This document shows positions 37,422-46,696 of a stretch of DNA of 64,000 bases, one piece after another (the first letter of the stretch is position 1; every line of letters begins with the position of its first letter). This stretch comes from Paracoccaceae bacterium (GTDB taxonomy: Bacteria > Pseudomonadota > Alphaproteobacteria > Rhodobacterales > Rhodobacteraceae). Location of the stretch: positions 62,001-126,000 of the forward strand of contig JAMWZC010000007.1 in assembly GCA_024304985.1 (NCBI GenBank), written 5' to 3'. A program made the translations under genes and the position numbers. The notes under the pieces are model-generated. The model made no database searches. It saw only the letters and a list, made by a program, of their open reading frames with translations, and was not told the DNA's origin.

Positions 37422-37643
37422 ATGAAAAAAGACATCCACCCCGATTATCACATGATCACCGTCAAGATGACCGACGGCTCGACCTTCCAGATGCATTCGA
37501 CCTGGGGCAAGGAAGGCGACACGCTGTCGCTGGATATCGACCCCACGGTGCACCCGGCCTGGACCGGTGGCTCCTCGCGTCTGATGGATGCGGGCGGCCG
37601 TGTGTCGAAGTTCAAGAACAAATACGCCGGTCTGGGTTTCTGA
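37422..37643 (+). CDS. rpmE: 50S ribosomal protein L31
   Basis: L31 of 73 residues, starting [19 protein letters not shown] and ending [10 protein letters not shown]. It contains no cysteine, so it is the zinc-independent form lacking the CxxC ribbon. A strong intrinsic terminator follows within 25 bases of the stop. The rplS-rpmE pairing is typical of Rhodobacterales. Confidence 0.94.
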   Translation: MKKDIHPDYHMITVKMTDGSTFQMHSTWGKEGDTLSLDIDPTVHPAWTGGSSRLMDAGGRVSKFKNKYAGLGF

Positions 37644-37666
37644 TCCACTCCGCGCAGGACTTGGAG

Positions 37667-37693
37667 AACGCCGCCCCTTTGGGCGGCGTTTTT
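37667..37693 (+). terminator. Intrinsic terminator of rplS-rpmE
   Basis: AACGCCGCCC (37667-37676), 4-base loop, GGGCGGCGTT (37681-37690), then TTT. A 10-bp perfect stem with a T tract of five counting the end of the stem. It ends the + strand transcript just before the converging polysaccharide operon. Confidence 0.93.
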
Positions 37694-37727
37694 CGTTGCG
37701 GGTCAGGGCCGCGCCCTGTGTGGGACG

Positions 37728-39656
37728 TCACAGGCGATACCCCGGTGTCAGCAGGGGCAGGATCCGCCGCGCCACAGGTTTAAGATAGGCGCGCGCGCCG
37801 GGAAAGCGGCGGATGATGCGGCCATAGATCACGCGAAGCCGCCTGATCAGGCGGATGCCGAAGGTTTCGGCGTTGCGGTCCAGTTGTGCCAGCTGATCCA
37901 GAAGGTGATGCGAGGCAAGCCGCGCGGCGAAGAGCTGCATCTTGTATTCCAGCCTTGCATAGTTGCGCGCGGCCAGTTGCGGCGTCATGACCGAGAGGGT
38001 GCGATAGCCGCTGGCCTGAACGGCATAGCCGATCAGCCGTTCCTGCGCATGGGCGAGGCCACCGTCGATGTGATGCGGTTCGGGATTGTAATCCTCCCAC
38101 TGCCAGGGCCAGTCGAACATCACCCGCAGCGCCGGGATGCGGAACCAGAACATCGTGCCATAGGGGGCCACCGGGGTATCCGCGTCGAGCGGCACGTTCA
38201 GGCCCATGCGGGCAGACAGATCCCGCACAACCTCGCGGTTGGAATACCAGGCATGGCCCAAAGTGCCGAAACCTGTGTGAATGACAGGGGGAATCACCAG
38301 CCCGAGGTCAGGCTCGGCCTCGAACCGGTCGAGCAACTGGCGGATCGTGGCGGGCGAATGAACCAGATTGTCGAAAAGATGTGCCTTGAACCCTTCGGCC
38401 ACCTGTCGGCTGACCTGCGGCGTGCGTTTGGAATGCAGGCGCAGCGCCACCTGATAATCGCCGGACAGGGCCACGTCACGGAACGTGATGAACAGCGCGG
38501 ACATGTCGCGCCCGCGGTTCTGCGCCACGACACGCACGGTGCGATGGGCGGCGGGCCATTGCTGTGCGTCCAGAAAGGCTTCGATCATGGCCTTGTCCTG
38601 ATCGCTGGCGGTAGACAGGAAGAGATGGGCAGGCATGGGAAACTTTGCGATCAGAGCCCAGAATTCGGGCATCATCTCGGCATAGAAGGCATGGATGAAG
38701 ACCGCGACGGGCCCGAAATCCCATGTGCCGCGGTCCGAGGGGTAATGCGTGCTTAACACCTCGTATTGATCGGCGATGGTGGTGAAGGCGCGCAGCGGCA
38801 CGCGCGCCGCCGCAAAGGCCATCACGGCATTGTAGAGGGCAGGATTGCGCGCGCGCAGACCATCGAGTGCGGCGCGCAGGTCGATCCCGTTCAGGTCATG
38901 GAGGAGCGGGTCCAGCATCAGAACGGAGACCGGCAGGCAGGGTGCGCCTTCGGCGACAAGGCGATGCACCTCATAGTGGCGCGGATCGGCGGTCTGCATC
39001 GCGTCCTCCGGCATGGCCCAGGCGATACGGCGGCCGGTATCGCGCAGGAACCGGGCCAGCGGGACCAGACCACGCTCGATCTGATCCCAATAGTCGTTGA
39101 AGAGGGGCAGATCGTGGCAGAGTTTCTGGAAGCCGGGATCGTTGACCAGCGCGGGCGAGAGCAGCGCGAAGTCCAGATAGGGCAGTTTGTCGGGCATGTC
39201 GGCACGGGACCGCAGGCGCGGGTCGAGAGCGGCGTTGTGCCAATAGGCCGACAGAAGATCGGCATCGCGCGGCAGATCGCGCCAGCCGTCGGGGCGGATC
39301 GGGCCGAAAACGTGATAGCCGGTCAGGATCACATGGCCGGTGACAGGCCCGTCGCGCAACAGACGCCCCAGACCCGCGCGATAGGCCGAGAGGATCGCGC
39401 CATCCCGGTCATGCGTGATCACGGCGGCGCGTTGCCCCCTGTCGAGACCGGCCAGCGTGGTCTGCACATTGGGCAGGCTGTCGCCGGTGGTCACGACGAT
39501 CACGCGGGTGGCGATGGCCAGCAAGTCCGTGAGGGCCAGTCTGACATGGGCCGCAGCCTCGGCCTTGTGCTGGATGACGTAGATGGCCGCCGCATATGGC
39601 TCTGGCGGGTGCGGTCGCGGTTCGGGTTGTCCTGTCTGGCGAGTTCGGGGCGGCAT
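37728..39656 (-). CDS. Rhamnan synthesis protein F (RgpF)-like
   Basis: A 642-residue protein of the RgpF family, associated with rhamnose-polysaccharide assembly. The C-terminal half has the family pattern VAVFIHAFYAEMMPEFW, VRVVAQNRGRDMSALF, LRLHSKRTPQVS and GTMFWFRIPALR. The first half (about residues 20-290) looks like a second domain that may recognise or transfer sugars, but I cannot name it. Last gene of the minus-strand surface-polysaccharide operon; its start overlaps the sulfotransferase stop by one base. Confidence 0.82.
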   Translation of the reverse strand: MPPRTRQTGQPEPRPHPPEPYAAAIYVIQHKAEAAAHVRLALTDLLAIATRVIVVTTGDSLPNVQTTLAGLDRGQRAAVITHDRDGAILSAYRAGLGRLLRDGPVTGHVILTGYHVFGPIRPDGWRDLPRDADLLSAYWHNAALDPRLRSRADMPDKLPYLDFALLSPALVNDPGFQKLCHDLPLFNDYWDQIERGLVPLARFLRDTGRRIAWAMPEDAMQTADPRHYEVHRLVAEGAPCLPVSVLMLDPLLHDLNGIDLRAALDGLRARNPALYNAVMAFAAARVPLRAFTTIADQYEVLSTHYPSDRGTWDFGPVAVFIHAFYAEMMPEFWALIAKFPMPAHLFLSTASDQDKAMIEAFLDAQQWPAAHRTVRVVAQNRGRDMSALFITFRDVALSGDYQVALRLHSKRTPQVSRQVAEGFKAHLFDNLVHSPATIRQLLDRFEAEPDLGLVIPPVIHTGFGTLGHAWYSNREVVRDLSARMGLNVPLDADTPVAPYGTMFWFRIPALRVMFDWPWQWEDYNPEPHHIDGGLAHAQERLIGYAVQASGYRTLSVMTPQLAARNYARLEYKMQLFAARLASHHLLDQLAQLDRNAETFGIRLIRRLRVIYGRIIRRFPGARAYLKPVARRILPLLTPGYRL

Positions 39657-40483
39657 CAGCGGTGATATCCCAGGGCGTGCATCCGGTCCTGATGGCGCTG
39701 CCAGAAGGTGTCGATCTGGCTTTGGTCGAGATAGTCGCGATGGGTGCCGACCTTGCGTTTCCAGAAGAATTTGCCATCCCCGGCGGTCAACTCTTCGGAG
39801 ATCTGGCGGATACGGTCCAGATCGCCCGTGGTCAGGGGGACGTCGAGAAAGGCGCAGATGGCGCTGACGGCGGTGTCGAAATCGTCGATCAGATCCTCAT
39901 AGCGCAGGATATGGACCGGCCCTCCCGCGTCGCGCAGGGCGGTGTAGTTGTCGATGCTGTCGAACAGGCTGCCGAAGGGATTGGCCGCGCGCGGATCGAA
40001 GGTGCCGTGCGTGGTGAAACGGTCGAGAAGGCGGCTCATCTCGGCCTTGGTCAGATCCTCGACCCGGTCGAAGGTGAAGCCGAAGACCTTTTGCGACAGG
40101 GCCGTGACGTTGCCGGAGAGGTAGTTGAGGTAGGAAGTGAAGATATCCAGCGGGTGGCGGTAGATATAGATGATCCGGTCGGGGTGGATCATCCTGTCGC
40201 CATCGGGAATCGCAGGGGTCTTGTTGTGCGATTTGTAGAAGCACCAGCTTCTGTCGAACTGGCGCCAGGGCCGTTTGCCGATGGCCTGCCCCATATGGGT
40301 GTCGATCACATATTCGGCCATCATCCCCGATGCGACAGGCACCTGGAAGATCGCGGCGATGATGGCCCGCAGCCAGGTATTGCCGCTTTTGGGGAAGGAA
40401 TAGAGACCAACAAGTGTGTCACATCCGGCAATCCCGGTGTCGGGCGGGGTCGGATGATCCGTCCTGATCATGTGCTTTGTCAT
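39656..40483 (-). CDS. Sulfotransferase
   Basis: A 275-residue PAPS-dependent sulfotransferase. The 5'-phosphosulfate loop SFPKSGNTWLR is at residues 29-39 and the 3'-phosphate site appears as RIIYIYRHPLDIFTSYLNYL, both close to the sulfotransfer_1 consensus. The ATG at 40483 is preferred; 29 further codons are open upstream without a good start. Sandwiched between an epimerase and the RgpF-like gene, it probably sulfates a carbohydrate of the cell surface, though the acceptor is not shown by the sequence. Confidence 0.87.
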   Translation of the reverse strand: MTKHMIRTDHPTPPDTGIAGCDTLVGLYSFPKSGNTWLRAIIAAIFQVPVASGMMAEYVIDTHMGQAIGKRPWRQFDRSWCFYKSHNKTPAIPDGDRMIHPDRIIYIYRHPLDIFTSYLNYLSGNVTALSQKVFGFTFDRVEDLTKAEMSRLLDRFTTHGTFDPRAANPFGSLFDSIDNYTALRDAGGPVHILRYEDLIDDFDTAVSAICAFLDVPLTTGDLDRIRQISEELTAGDGKFFWKRKVGTHRDYLDQSQIDTFWQRHQDRMHALGYHR

Positions 40484-40524
40484 GGCCGTATGCCTCTTGT
40501 CCTTGCCTATCCCTGTATGGCTGT

Positions 40525-41628
40525 TCAGCTGATGGCCCTTGCGGGATAGCTGACCTGATCGCGTGACCATGCGGCGAGGCGGGCCAGGCCGTCGGGCAGC
40601 GCCACGTCGGGTTGCCAGCCCAGCAGGGTGACGGCGCGGCTGATATCGGCGACCGCATGGCGGATGTCCCCCGGGCGATAGGCGCCCGTCACGACCAGCC
40701 GGTCGGGCGGTGCGCCAAGGCAGGCCAGCAGGGTCTGCGCCACCGACAGGATCGTGGCCCCCTGCCCTGCGCCGATATCCAGCACCTCCTGCGGCATGGC
40801 GCGGGCCTGTCCCATCATGGCGAAGGCGCGCACGACATCATCGACCTGCACGAAATCGCGGGTGATCTGCCCGTCTTCGAAGATATCGAGCACCTGCCCG
40901 TCCAGTATCTGGCGGCAGAAGATCGACAGCACACCGGTATAGGGATTGTTCATCGACTGCCCCGGACCATAGACATTCTGCAGGCGCAGGATACCGACCC
41001 GCGTTGGCGTGCCCCAGAATGCCTGCGACAGCAGATATTCCTGCATGAGTTTGGTCGAGGCATAGACCGACGCGGGGGCGACCGGGCAGGTCGCATCGGT
41101 GGGCACCGGGGTCAGCAGGGCGCCGGTGCGGCTGCGCGGCTGGAACAGCCCGGCGTCCAGATCAGGCTGTCGCCGGTCCATGGCGCAGGCGGGGCGACCC
41201 TGCGCGTCGATGCAGCTTCCTTCCCCATAGACGGAGCGGGAGCCGGCGAGGATGATGCGGGGCAGATCCGGGACGTGGCGGCGGACCGCTTCGATCAGGT
41301 GCGCGGTGCCCATCACGTTGACGTCGGTGTAATGGGTGGGCTTGGAATAGGACTGGCCGGTGCCGGTTTCCGCCGCCAGATGATAGATCACACGCGGGCG
41401 GGTCCGGGCCACGGCGGCCCCCACCTCACGCGGATCGCGGATATCGCCGGTGATGACATCGACACCGTGACGGGCCAGACGCATCCGCGTTTGCGGCACG
41501 GCGTCATGGACCTGCGGGTTGAAATTGTCGAATACCGTCACGCGGTGACGGTCCGAGAGTGTCATCGCCAGACGCGCGCCGATGAAGCCCGCGCCACCCG
41601 TGATCAATACCGATTGTCCTGCCAACAT
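40525..41628 (-). CDS. NAD-dependent epimerase/dehydratase
   Basis: A 367-residue extended short-chain dehydrogenase. The NAD-binding GGAGFIG lies in [15 protein letters not shown] at the N-terminus and the catalytic YxxxK is YASTK (in VYASTKLMQEYLLSQ). The pattern resembles nucleotide-sugar 4-epimerases and dehydratases. An insertion rich in Arg and Pro (near RRQPDLDAGLFQPRSRTG) precedes the active site. The product sugar cannot be named. It stands 162 bases beyond rfbA, so may have its own promoter. Confidence 0.85.
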   Translation of the reverse strand: MLAGQSVLITGGAGFIGARLAMTLSDRHRVTVFDNFNPQVHDAVPQTRMRLARHGVDVITGDIRDPREVGAAVARTRPRVIYHLAAETGTGQSYSKPTHYTDVNVMGTAHLIEAVRRHVPDLPRIILAGSRSVYGEGSCIDAQGRPACAMDRRQPDLDAGLFQPRSRTGALLTPVPTDATCPVAPASVYASTKLMQEYLLSQAFWGTPTRVGILRLQNVYGPGQSMNNPYTGVLSIFCRQILDGQVLDIFEDGQITRDFVQVDDVVRAFAMMGQARAMPQEVLDIGAGQGATILSVAQTLLACLGAPPDRLVVTGAYRPGDIRHAVADISRAVTLLGWQPDVALPDGLARLAAWSRDQVSYPARAIS

Positions 41629-41790
41629 ACCCGTCCACCATGCGTTGCACATGGCCTGTATCGCTGTCAGCCGATGGCTGCGGGACGTGGTCAACCAGCC
41701 CTGTCGCGCGGACAGGACGCAAACCCCGGAATCATGGCGAGAGGATACAAGCTCTGACCTGCATCTTCGCCCAGCGGGATTAAGATCGGG

Positions 41791-42663
41791 TTAGTCCAGA
41801 AGGCGTTTGAGATATTTTCCGTAGTCGTTCTTGGCAAATTTCTCGGCCATGGCGGCCATGGCGGCGCGGTCGATCCAGCCTTGTTCGAAGGCGATTTCCT
41901 CGGGGCAGCCGGTCTGCATCCCCTGCCGCTTTTCCAGCGTGCGGACGAAGTTGCCTGCATCCAGCAGGCTGCCATGGGTGCCTGTGTCCAGCCAGGCATA
42001 GCCGCGCCCCATGCGTTTGACCGTCAAGGAGCCTTCGGCCAGATACATGTCCAGAAGGGATGTGATCTCAAGCTCGCCACGGGCGGAGGGGGTGACGTTT
42101 CGGGCCTTCTGCGGGGCGGTGCCGTCAAGGAAATAAAGCCCGGTCACGGCATAGTTCGAGGCGGGCTTGGCGGGTTTCTCGATGATCGAGACCACTTGCC
42201 CGTCGGGCGCGAAGCTGACCACGCCGTAGCGTTCGGGATCGCTGACCTGATAGCCGAACACGGTGCCGCCTGTGGCCTGCGCGTCCGCATCCTTGAGCAA
42301 TTCGGGAAGCCCGTGGCCGAAAAAGATGTTGTCGCCCAGCACCATGGCCGACGGGGCCCCTGCCAGAAAATCCTCGGCCAGGATATAGGCCTGTGCCAGA
42401 CCGTCCGGCGAGGGTTGCTGGATATAGGTGAAGTCCAGACCCCATTGGCTGCCATCGCCCATCAGGCGCTGAAACTGATCCTGATCCTCGGGAGTGGTGA
42501 TGATCGCGATGTCGCGGATACCGGACAGCATCAGGACGCTGAGCGGATAGTAGATCATCGGTTTGTCATAGATCGGCAGAAGCTGCTTGGACAGGCCCAT
42601 GGTGATGGGATAAAGCCGGGTGCCAGAGCCGCCTGCGAGGATAATGCCCTTGCGCGTCGTCAT
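41791..42663 (-). CDS. rfbA: Glucose-1-phosphate thymidylyltransferase
   Basis: Makes dTDP-glucose from glucose-1-phosphate and dTTP, the first step to dTDP-L-rhamnose. The 290-residue protein has the nucleotidyltransferase signature LAGGSGTRLYPIT (GGSGTR at 11-16), LLPIYDKPMIYYPLS, and VLGDNIFFGHG with the metal aspartate. It starts one base after the rfbD stop. Confidence 0.96.
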   Translation of the reverse strand: MTTRKGIILAGGSGTRLYPITMGLSKQLLPIYDKPMIYYPLSVLMLSGIRDIAIITTPEDQDQFQRLMGDGSQWGLDFTYIQQPSPDGLAQAYILAEDFLAGAPSAMVLGDNIFFGHGLPELLKDADAQATGGTVFGYQVSDPERYGVVSFAPDGQVVSIIEKPAKPASNYAVTGLYFLDGTAPQKARNVTPSARGELEITSLLDMYLAEGSLTVKRMGRGYAWLDTGTHGSLLDAGNFVRTLEKRQGMQTGCPEEIAFEQGWIDRAAMAAMAEKFAKNDYGKYLKRLLD

Positions 42664-42664
42664 G

Positions 42665-43528
42665 TCAAATCTCCTTCAGGTCACTCAATACACGGCGCAG
42701 ACTGTCGCGCCAATCAGGTCGTTCGATGCCGTAGGCAAGAGTCAGCGCGGTGCCGTCCATGCGGGAATTCGCAGGGCGTCGGGCCGGCGTGGGATAGGCG
42801 GAGGTGGGAATATCCTCGACCCGGCAGGAGAGGCCGGACACGACAAAGATCTCGCGCGCGAAATCGGCCCAGCTGACATCGGGGGCGCCACTGAAATGGT
42901 AGGTTCCCGTTGTGCCATGACCGGCATGGAAGGCACGGGCCATGGTCAGGAGGGCTGCGGCGATATCGGCGGCGGCGGTGGGGCCGCCCACCTGATCGGC
43001 GACGATCGTCAGCTTTTCCCGTTCGGCCCCCAGACGCAGCATGGTTTTGACGAAATTCGCGCCATGGGCCGAGAAAACCCATGAGGTGCGCAGGATGGCA
43101 TGGGGGCCACCTGCGGCGCGGACGGCCTCTTCCCCGGTCAGTTTGGAGCGGCCATAGGCGCCCAGCGGGCCGGTCGCGTCATCGGGCTGCCATGGGCGGG
43201 TTCCACTGCCGTCAAAGACGTAATCGGTCGATATATGTAGGAAGGGGATGCCGCGCGCGGCGCAGGCGCGGGCCATGGCACCGGGGGAGGTGCCGTTGAT
43301 TGTGGTGGCGAGGGCTTCTTCGGCTTCGGCGCGGTCCACGGCCGTATAGGCGGCTGCGTTGATCACCACATCGGCGTCAGAGGCGGCGATGACGGCGGCG
43401 CAGGCGGCGGGATCCGAGAGATCGGCGCGGTCGCGGCCAAGGCAGGTCATGGCCATGTCGGGGGTGGCCTGACGGGCCAGTTCGGTGGCGACCTGTCCGG
43501 TCTGGCCGAAAACCAGAACGCGGATCAT
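42665..43528 (-). CDS. rfbD: dTDP-4-dehydrorhamnose reductase
   Basis: NAD(P)H-dependent last step of dTDP-L-rhamnose synthesis. The 286-residue protein has [14 protein letters not shown] as dinucleotide fold, [27 protein letters not shown] and the catalytic YGRSKLTGE. The ATG at 43528 overlaps the rfbB stop by 4 bases; the longer frame upstream lies within rfbB. Confidence 0.95.
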   Translation of the reverse strand: MIRVLVFGQTGQVATELARQATPDMAMTCLGRDRADLSDPAACAAVIAASDADVVINAAAYTAVDRAEAEEALATTINGTSPGAMARACAARGIPFLHISTDYVFDGSGTRPWQPDDATGPLGAYGRSKLTGEEAVRAAGGPHAILRTSWVFSAHGANFVKTMLRLGAEREKLTIVADQVGGPTAAADIAAALLTMARAFHAGHGTTGTYHFSGAPDVSWADFAREIFVVSGLSCRVEDIPTSAYPTPARRPANSRMDGTALTLAYGIERPDWRDSLRRVLSDLKEI

Positions 43529-44574
43529 GCCTTGGTCCCCAGACGCTGGCCGACGCCGTGGCGGGCTTGCAAGGGTTTCCACCACGCCTCGTTATCCAGA
43601 TACCATTGCACGGTGCGGCGCAGACCCTCTTCGACCGTGACCGAAGGACGCCAGCCCAGTTCGGCGCGGATGCGCGTGGGGTCGATGGCATAGCGCGCGT
43701 CATGGCCGGGGCGGTCGGTCACGAAGGTGATCTGATCGGCGTAGCTGCCCGCGGGTTTCGGCCGCAGATCGTCGAGAATACCGCAGAGGGTCCGGACGAG
43801 TTCGAGGTTGGTCCGCTCATTCTCGCCGCCGATATTGTAGCTGCGGCCCAGCGCGCCCTTTTCCAGCACCAAGAGGAGGGCGTCGGCGTGATCCTCGACA
43901 AAGAGCCAGTCGCGGATGTTGGAGCCGTCGCCATAGATCGGCAGGGGTTTGCCCGCGAGCGCGTTGAGGATGATCACGGGGACCAGCTTTTCGGGGAAGT
44001 GATAGGGGCCGTAATTGTTGGAGCAATTGGTCAGCACCACGGGCAGGCCATAGGTTTCGTGCCATGCGCGCACCAGATGGTCGCTGGCGGCTTTCGACGC
44101 GGAATAGGGCGAGCGTGGGTCATAGGGCGTGTCTTCGGTGAATTTCACCGATGGATCGGCGGGGAGAGAGCCGAACACCTCATCCGTGGAGATATGGTGT
44201 AAGCGGAAGCTGTCGGGCCTGCCCTGCGCTGTCCAATGGCTGCGGGCGGCTTCGAGCATGTTGTAGGTGCCGGTGATGTTCGTCTCGATGAAGTCGCCCG
44301 GTCCGTCGATGGAGCGGTCCACGTGGCTTTCGGCAGCAAGGTGCATCACAGCGTCGGGTTTGTGCGCGGCGAAGATGCGGTCCAGCGCGGCGCGGTCGCG
44401 GATATCGGCATGTTCGAAGGCGTAGGACGGGCTGTCCGCCACGCTGGCCACGTTGTCGAGGCAGGCGGCATAGGTCAGCGCATCCAGATTGACCACCTGA
44501 TGCCCCCGTGCCACCGCAAGCCGCACCACGGCGGACCCGATGAAGCCCGCGCCACCCGTTACCAGAAGTTTCAT
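43525..44574 (-). CDS. rfbB: dTDP-glucose 4,6-dehydratase
   Basis: Converts dTDP-glucose to dTDP-4-keto-6-deoxyglucose. The 349-residue extended SDR has GGAGFIGS (7-14), the TDE triad (130-132) in [10 protein letters not shown], and Tyr157/Lys161 in [10 protein letters not shown]. All catalytic residues are in place. Second gene of the operon, 3 bases after rfbC. Confidence 0.97.
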   Translation of the reverse strand: MKLLVTGGAGFIGSAVVRLAVARGHQVVNLDALTYAACLDNVASVADSPSYAFEHADIRDRAALDRIFAAHKPDAVMHLAAESHVDRSIDGPGDFIETNITGTYNMLEAARSHWTAQGRPDSFRLHHISTDEVFGSLPADPSVKFTEDTPYDPRSPYSASKAASDHLVRAWHETYGLPVVLTNCSNNYGPYHFPEKLVPVIILNALAGKPLPIYGDGSNIRDWLFVEDHADALLLVLEKGALGRSYNIGGENERTNLELVRTLCGILDDLRPKPAGSYADQITFVTDRPGHDARYAIDPTRIRAELGWRPSVTVEEGLRRTVQWYLDNEAWWKPLQARHGVGQRLGTKA

Positions 44575-44577
44575 GCC

Positions 44578-45144
44578 TCAGCCCTCGTAGACGAATGGTG
44601 TTTCGAAATCGCGCAGCAGCGGCGCCTTCGCGTCCTTGTCGGACAAGAGCACCTCGACCCCGTCGGGCAGGCCCCAGTCGATGCCGATGTCGGGGTCGTC
44701 AAAGCGGATCGCGCCGTCACAGTCCGGCGCGTAATAATCGGTGCATTTGTAGATGATTTCCGTGTCGGGTTCGCGGGTGACGAAACCGTGCAGGAATCCT
44801 GCGGGAATCAGCAGCTGGCGGCCGTTCTCGAAGGACAATTCCTCGCCGATCCATTGGCCATAGGTGGGCGAGCCGCGCCGGATATCCACGGCCACGTCGA
44901 AAAGCCGCCCCTTGCCGCAGCGCACCAGCTTGGCCTGTGCATGGGGGGGCGACTGGAAATGCAGACCGCGCACGGTGCCGACGCGGGCGGAGAGGGAATG
45001 ATTGTCCTGCACGAAATCAAAGGTGATGTCATGCGCGGCCAGAGTCTTGCGATTCCAGCTTTCCGAAAAGAAGCCGCGCGTATCGCCGAAGCGGGCCGGC
45101 GTCAGGATCAGAACACCCGGCAATCTTGTCTTTTCGATCTTCAC
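44578..45144 (-). CDS. rfbC: dTDP-4-dehydrorhamnose 3,5-epimerase
   Basis: Cupin-fold epimerase of 188 residues acting between RfbB and RfbD. Conserved blocks: ARFGDTRGFFSESWN, QDNHSLSARVGTVRGLHFQ with the catalytic histidine region, IPAGFLHGFV and YKCTDYYAP. The start is GTG at 45144 with AAGGGG about 6 bases before it; the open frame upstream adds residues not typical of the family. First gene of the polysaccharide operon, divergent from mipZ. Confidence 0.93.
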   Translation of the reverse strand: MKIEKTRLPGVLILTPARFGDTRGFFSESWNRKTLAAHDITFDFVQDNHSLSARVGTVRGLHFQSPPHAQAKLVRCGKGRLFDVAVDIRRGSPTYGQWIGEELSFENGRQLLIPAGFLHGFVTREPDTEIIYKCTDYYAPDCDGAIRFDDPDIGIDWGLPDGVEVLLSDKDAKAPLLRDFETPFVYEG

Positions 45145-45362
45145 ATTGACCCCTTTTGATTCATCACCACCCGGACGCGTCCCTAGCAAGCGCATCGCCT
45201 GATGTCACGTCAATCCCATTGCCACGGTCTGCCGGGTGACGCAGGCAGAGCGCTTGACCTCGGCTGCGCTTCCCATATGAGAGCATACAACATATAGTGG
45301 CCTTGTCCGGGGGGATTGACCGGGGAAGGTCGCGTTTGTCGCAGGGAAGGCGGGGAAACGGT

Positions 45363-46172
45363 TTGGCGTATATCATCGTTGTGGGAAATGAAAAAGGCGG
45401 CGCTGGGAAATCCACCGTCTCGATGCATGTGGCGACCGCCCTTGCACGGCTGGGGCACAGGGTCGGCGCGCTGGATCTGGACCTGCGGCAAAAGACCTTT
45501 GGCCGCTATGCCGAGAATCGTGCAGCCTTCATCGCGAAATCCGGTCTGGACCTGCCGGGGCCGGTCTATATCGAATTGCCGGAGGCCGATCCCGCCACGC
45601 TGAAGGAGGGGGAAAACCCCTATGACCAACGGCTGTCGGCGGCGATTGCGCGGCTGGATCCGGTCAGCGATTTCATCGTGATCGACTGTCCCGGTTCACA
45701 TACGCGGCTTTCACAGGTCGCCCATAGCCTTGCCGATACGCTGATCACGCCGCTGAACGACAGTTTCATTGATTTCGATCTGCTGGCCCATGTGGATGGC
45801 GACGGCAAGAAGATCCTTGGACCCTCGGTCTATTCCGAGATGGTCTGGAGCGCGCGGCAATTGCGGGCACAGGCGGGGCTGAAGCCGATCGACTGGGTCG
45901 TGGTGCGCAACCGTCTGGGGGCGCAGCAGATGGTCAACAAGGAGAAGATGGGCCGTGCGCTGGACAATCTGGCCAAGCGGATCGGGTTCCGCGTGGCACC
46001 GGGGTTCAACGAACGCGTGATCTTCCGCGAATTGTTCCCGCGCGGGCTGACGCTGCTGGACCTCAAGGATATCGGCGTCAAGCAGATGAACATTTCCAAT
46101 GTGGCCGCGCGGCAGGAGTTGCGCGACCTGATCAAGGCGCTGAACCTGCCGGGGGTCGAGGCGAAGTTCTGA
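45363..46172 (+). CDS. mipZ: Division-site positioning ATPase MipZ
   Basis: ParA-family ATPase that forms a gradient from the ParB-bound origins and inhibits FtsZ polymerisation, so that division occurs mid-cell. The product of about 269 residues begins with a deviant Walker A (GNEKGGAGKST) and shares with Caulobacter MipZ the segments DLDLRQKTFGRYAENR, LITPLNDSFIDFDLL and VVVRNRLGAQQ. It lacks the features of chromosomal ParA. The start is probably TTG at 45363, as the protein then begins AYIIVVGNEKGG like its relatives; a far upstream GTG is unlikely. Confidence 0.9.
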   Translation: MAYIIVVGNEKGGAGKSTVSMHVATALARLGHRVGALDLDLRQKTFGRYAENRAAFIAKSGLDLPGPVYIELPEADPATLKEGENPYDQRLSAAIARLDPVSDFIVIDCPGSHTRLSQVAHSLADTLITPLNDSFIDFDLLAHVDGDGKKILGPSVYSEMVWSARQLRAQAGLKPIDWVVVRNRLGAQQMVNKEKMGRALDNLAKRIGFRVAPGFNERVIFRELFPRGLTLLDLKDIGVKQMNISNVAARQELRDLIKALNLPGVEAKF

Positions 46173-46187
46173 TCAGGGCGGGCGGGC

Positions 46188-46625
46188 CTAGCCCATCCGC
46201 GCCAGTTTGCGCAGGGCGGCGCGCAGGATGCGCTCTTCTTCGGCGGTCAGTGTATCGGCCAGTGCCGCGTCATAGCCCTGCGCCACGCCGTGCAGATCGC
46301 GGTAGGCCGCGCGGCCCTGCACTGTCAGGTCAAGATATTCCTGCCGCCGGTCGGCATCATCGGGGGCGCGGGTCAGGAAACGCCGCTCCTCCAGCCGTTG
46401 GACGGCGCGGCTGATCTTGGTCTTGTGCATCTTGGACCGCGCCCCGATCTCTTTCGCGGTCAGTCGGCCATAAAGGCCCAGATGGAACAGCACACGCCAT
46501 TCCGTGCGCAACATCCCGTAGCGATCCTTGTAGACCTGCTGAAAGGCGAGACTGCTTTCCTCGGCCGCCTGATTGAGCAGGTAGGGCAGGAAATTCTGCA
46601 AATCGAAATCGTCTTTTTGTGGCAT
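46188..46625 (-). CDS. MarR-family regulator of the homogentisate cluster
   Basis: A 145-residue MarR winged-helix regulator: [22 protein letters not shown], recognition helix [19 protein letters not shown] and wing [13 protein letters not shown]. It is transcribed divergently from hmgA with only about 70 bases between the starts, and a 7-bp dyad lies in that space. By position it very probably represses or activates the hmgA operon in response to an aromatic ligand such as homogentisate or a precursor. Confidence 0.88.
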   Translation of the reverse strand: MPQKDDFDLQNFLPYLLNQAAEESSLAFQQVYKDRYGMLRTEWRVLFHLGLYGRLTAKEIGARSKMHKTKISRAVQRLEERRFLTRAPDDADRRQEYLDLTVQGRAAYRDLHGVAQGYDAALADTLTAEEERILRAALRKLARMG

Positions 46626-46641
46626 GGTGGGGACTCCTGTT

Positions 46642-46672
46642 GTTGTTAGTTACAAAATCAACCGTTAACAAC
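46642..46672. promoter_or_regulatory. Candidate MarR operator between marR and hmgA
   Basis: GTTGTTA (46642-46648) and TAACAAC (46666-46672) form a perfect 7-bp dyad with a 17-base AT-rich centre, inside the 71-base divergent gap. It overlaps the likely promoters of both genes. Confidence 0.5.
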
Positions 46673-46696
46673 GCAACCATAAAGGAGGACGCCACC

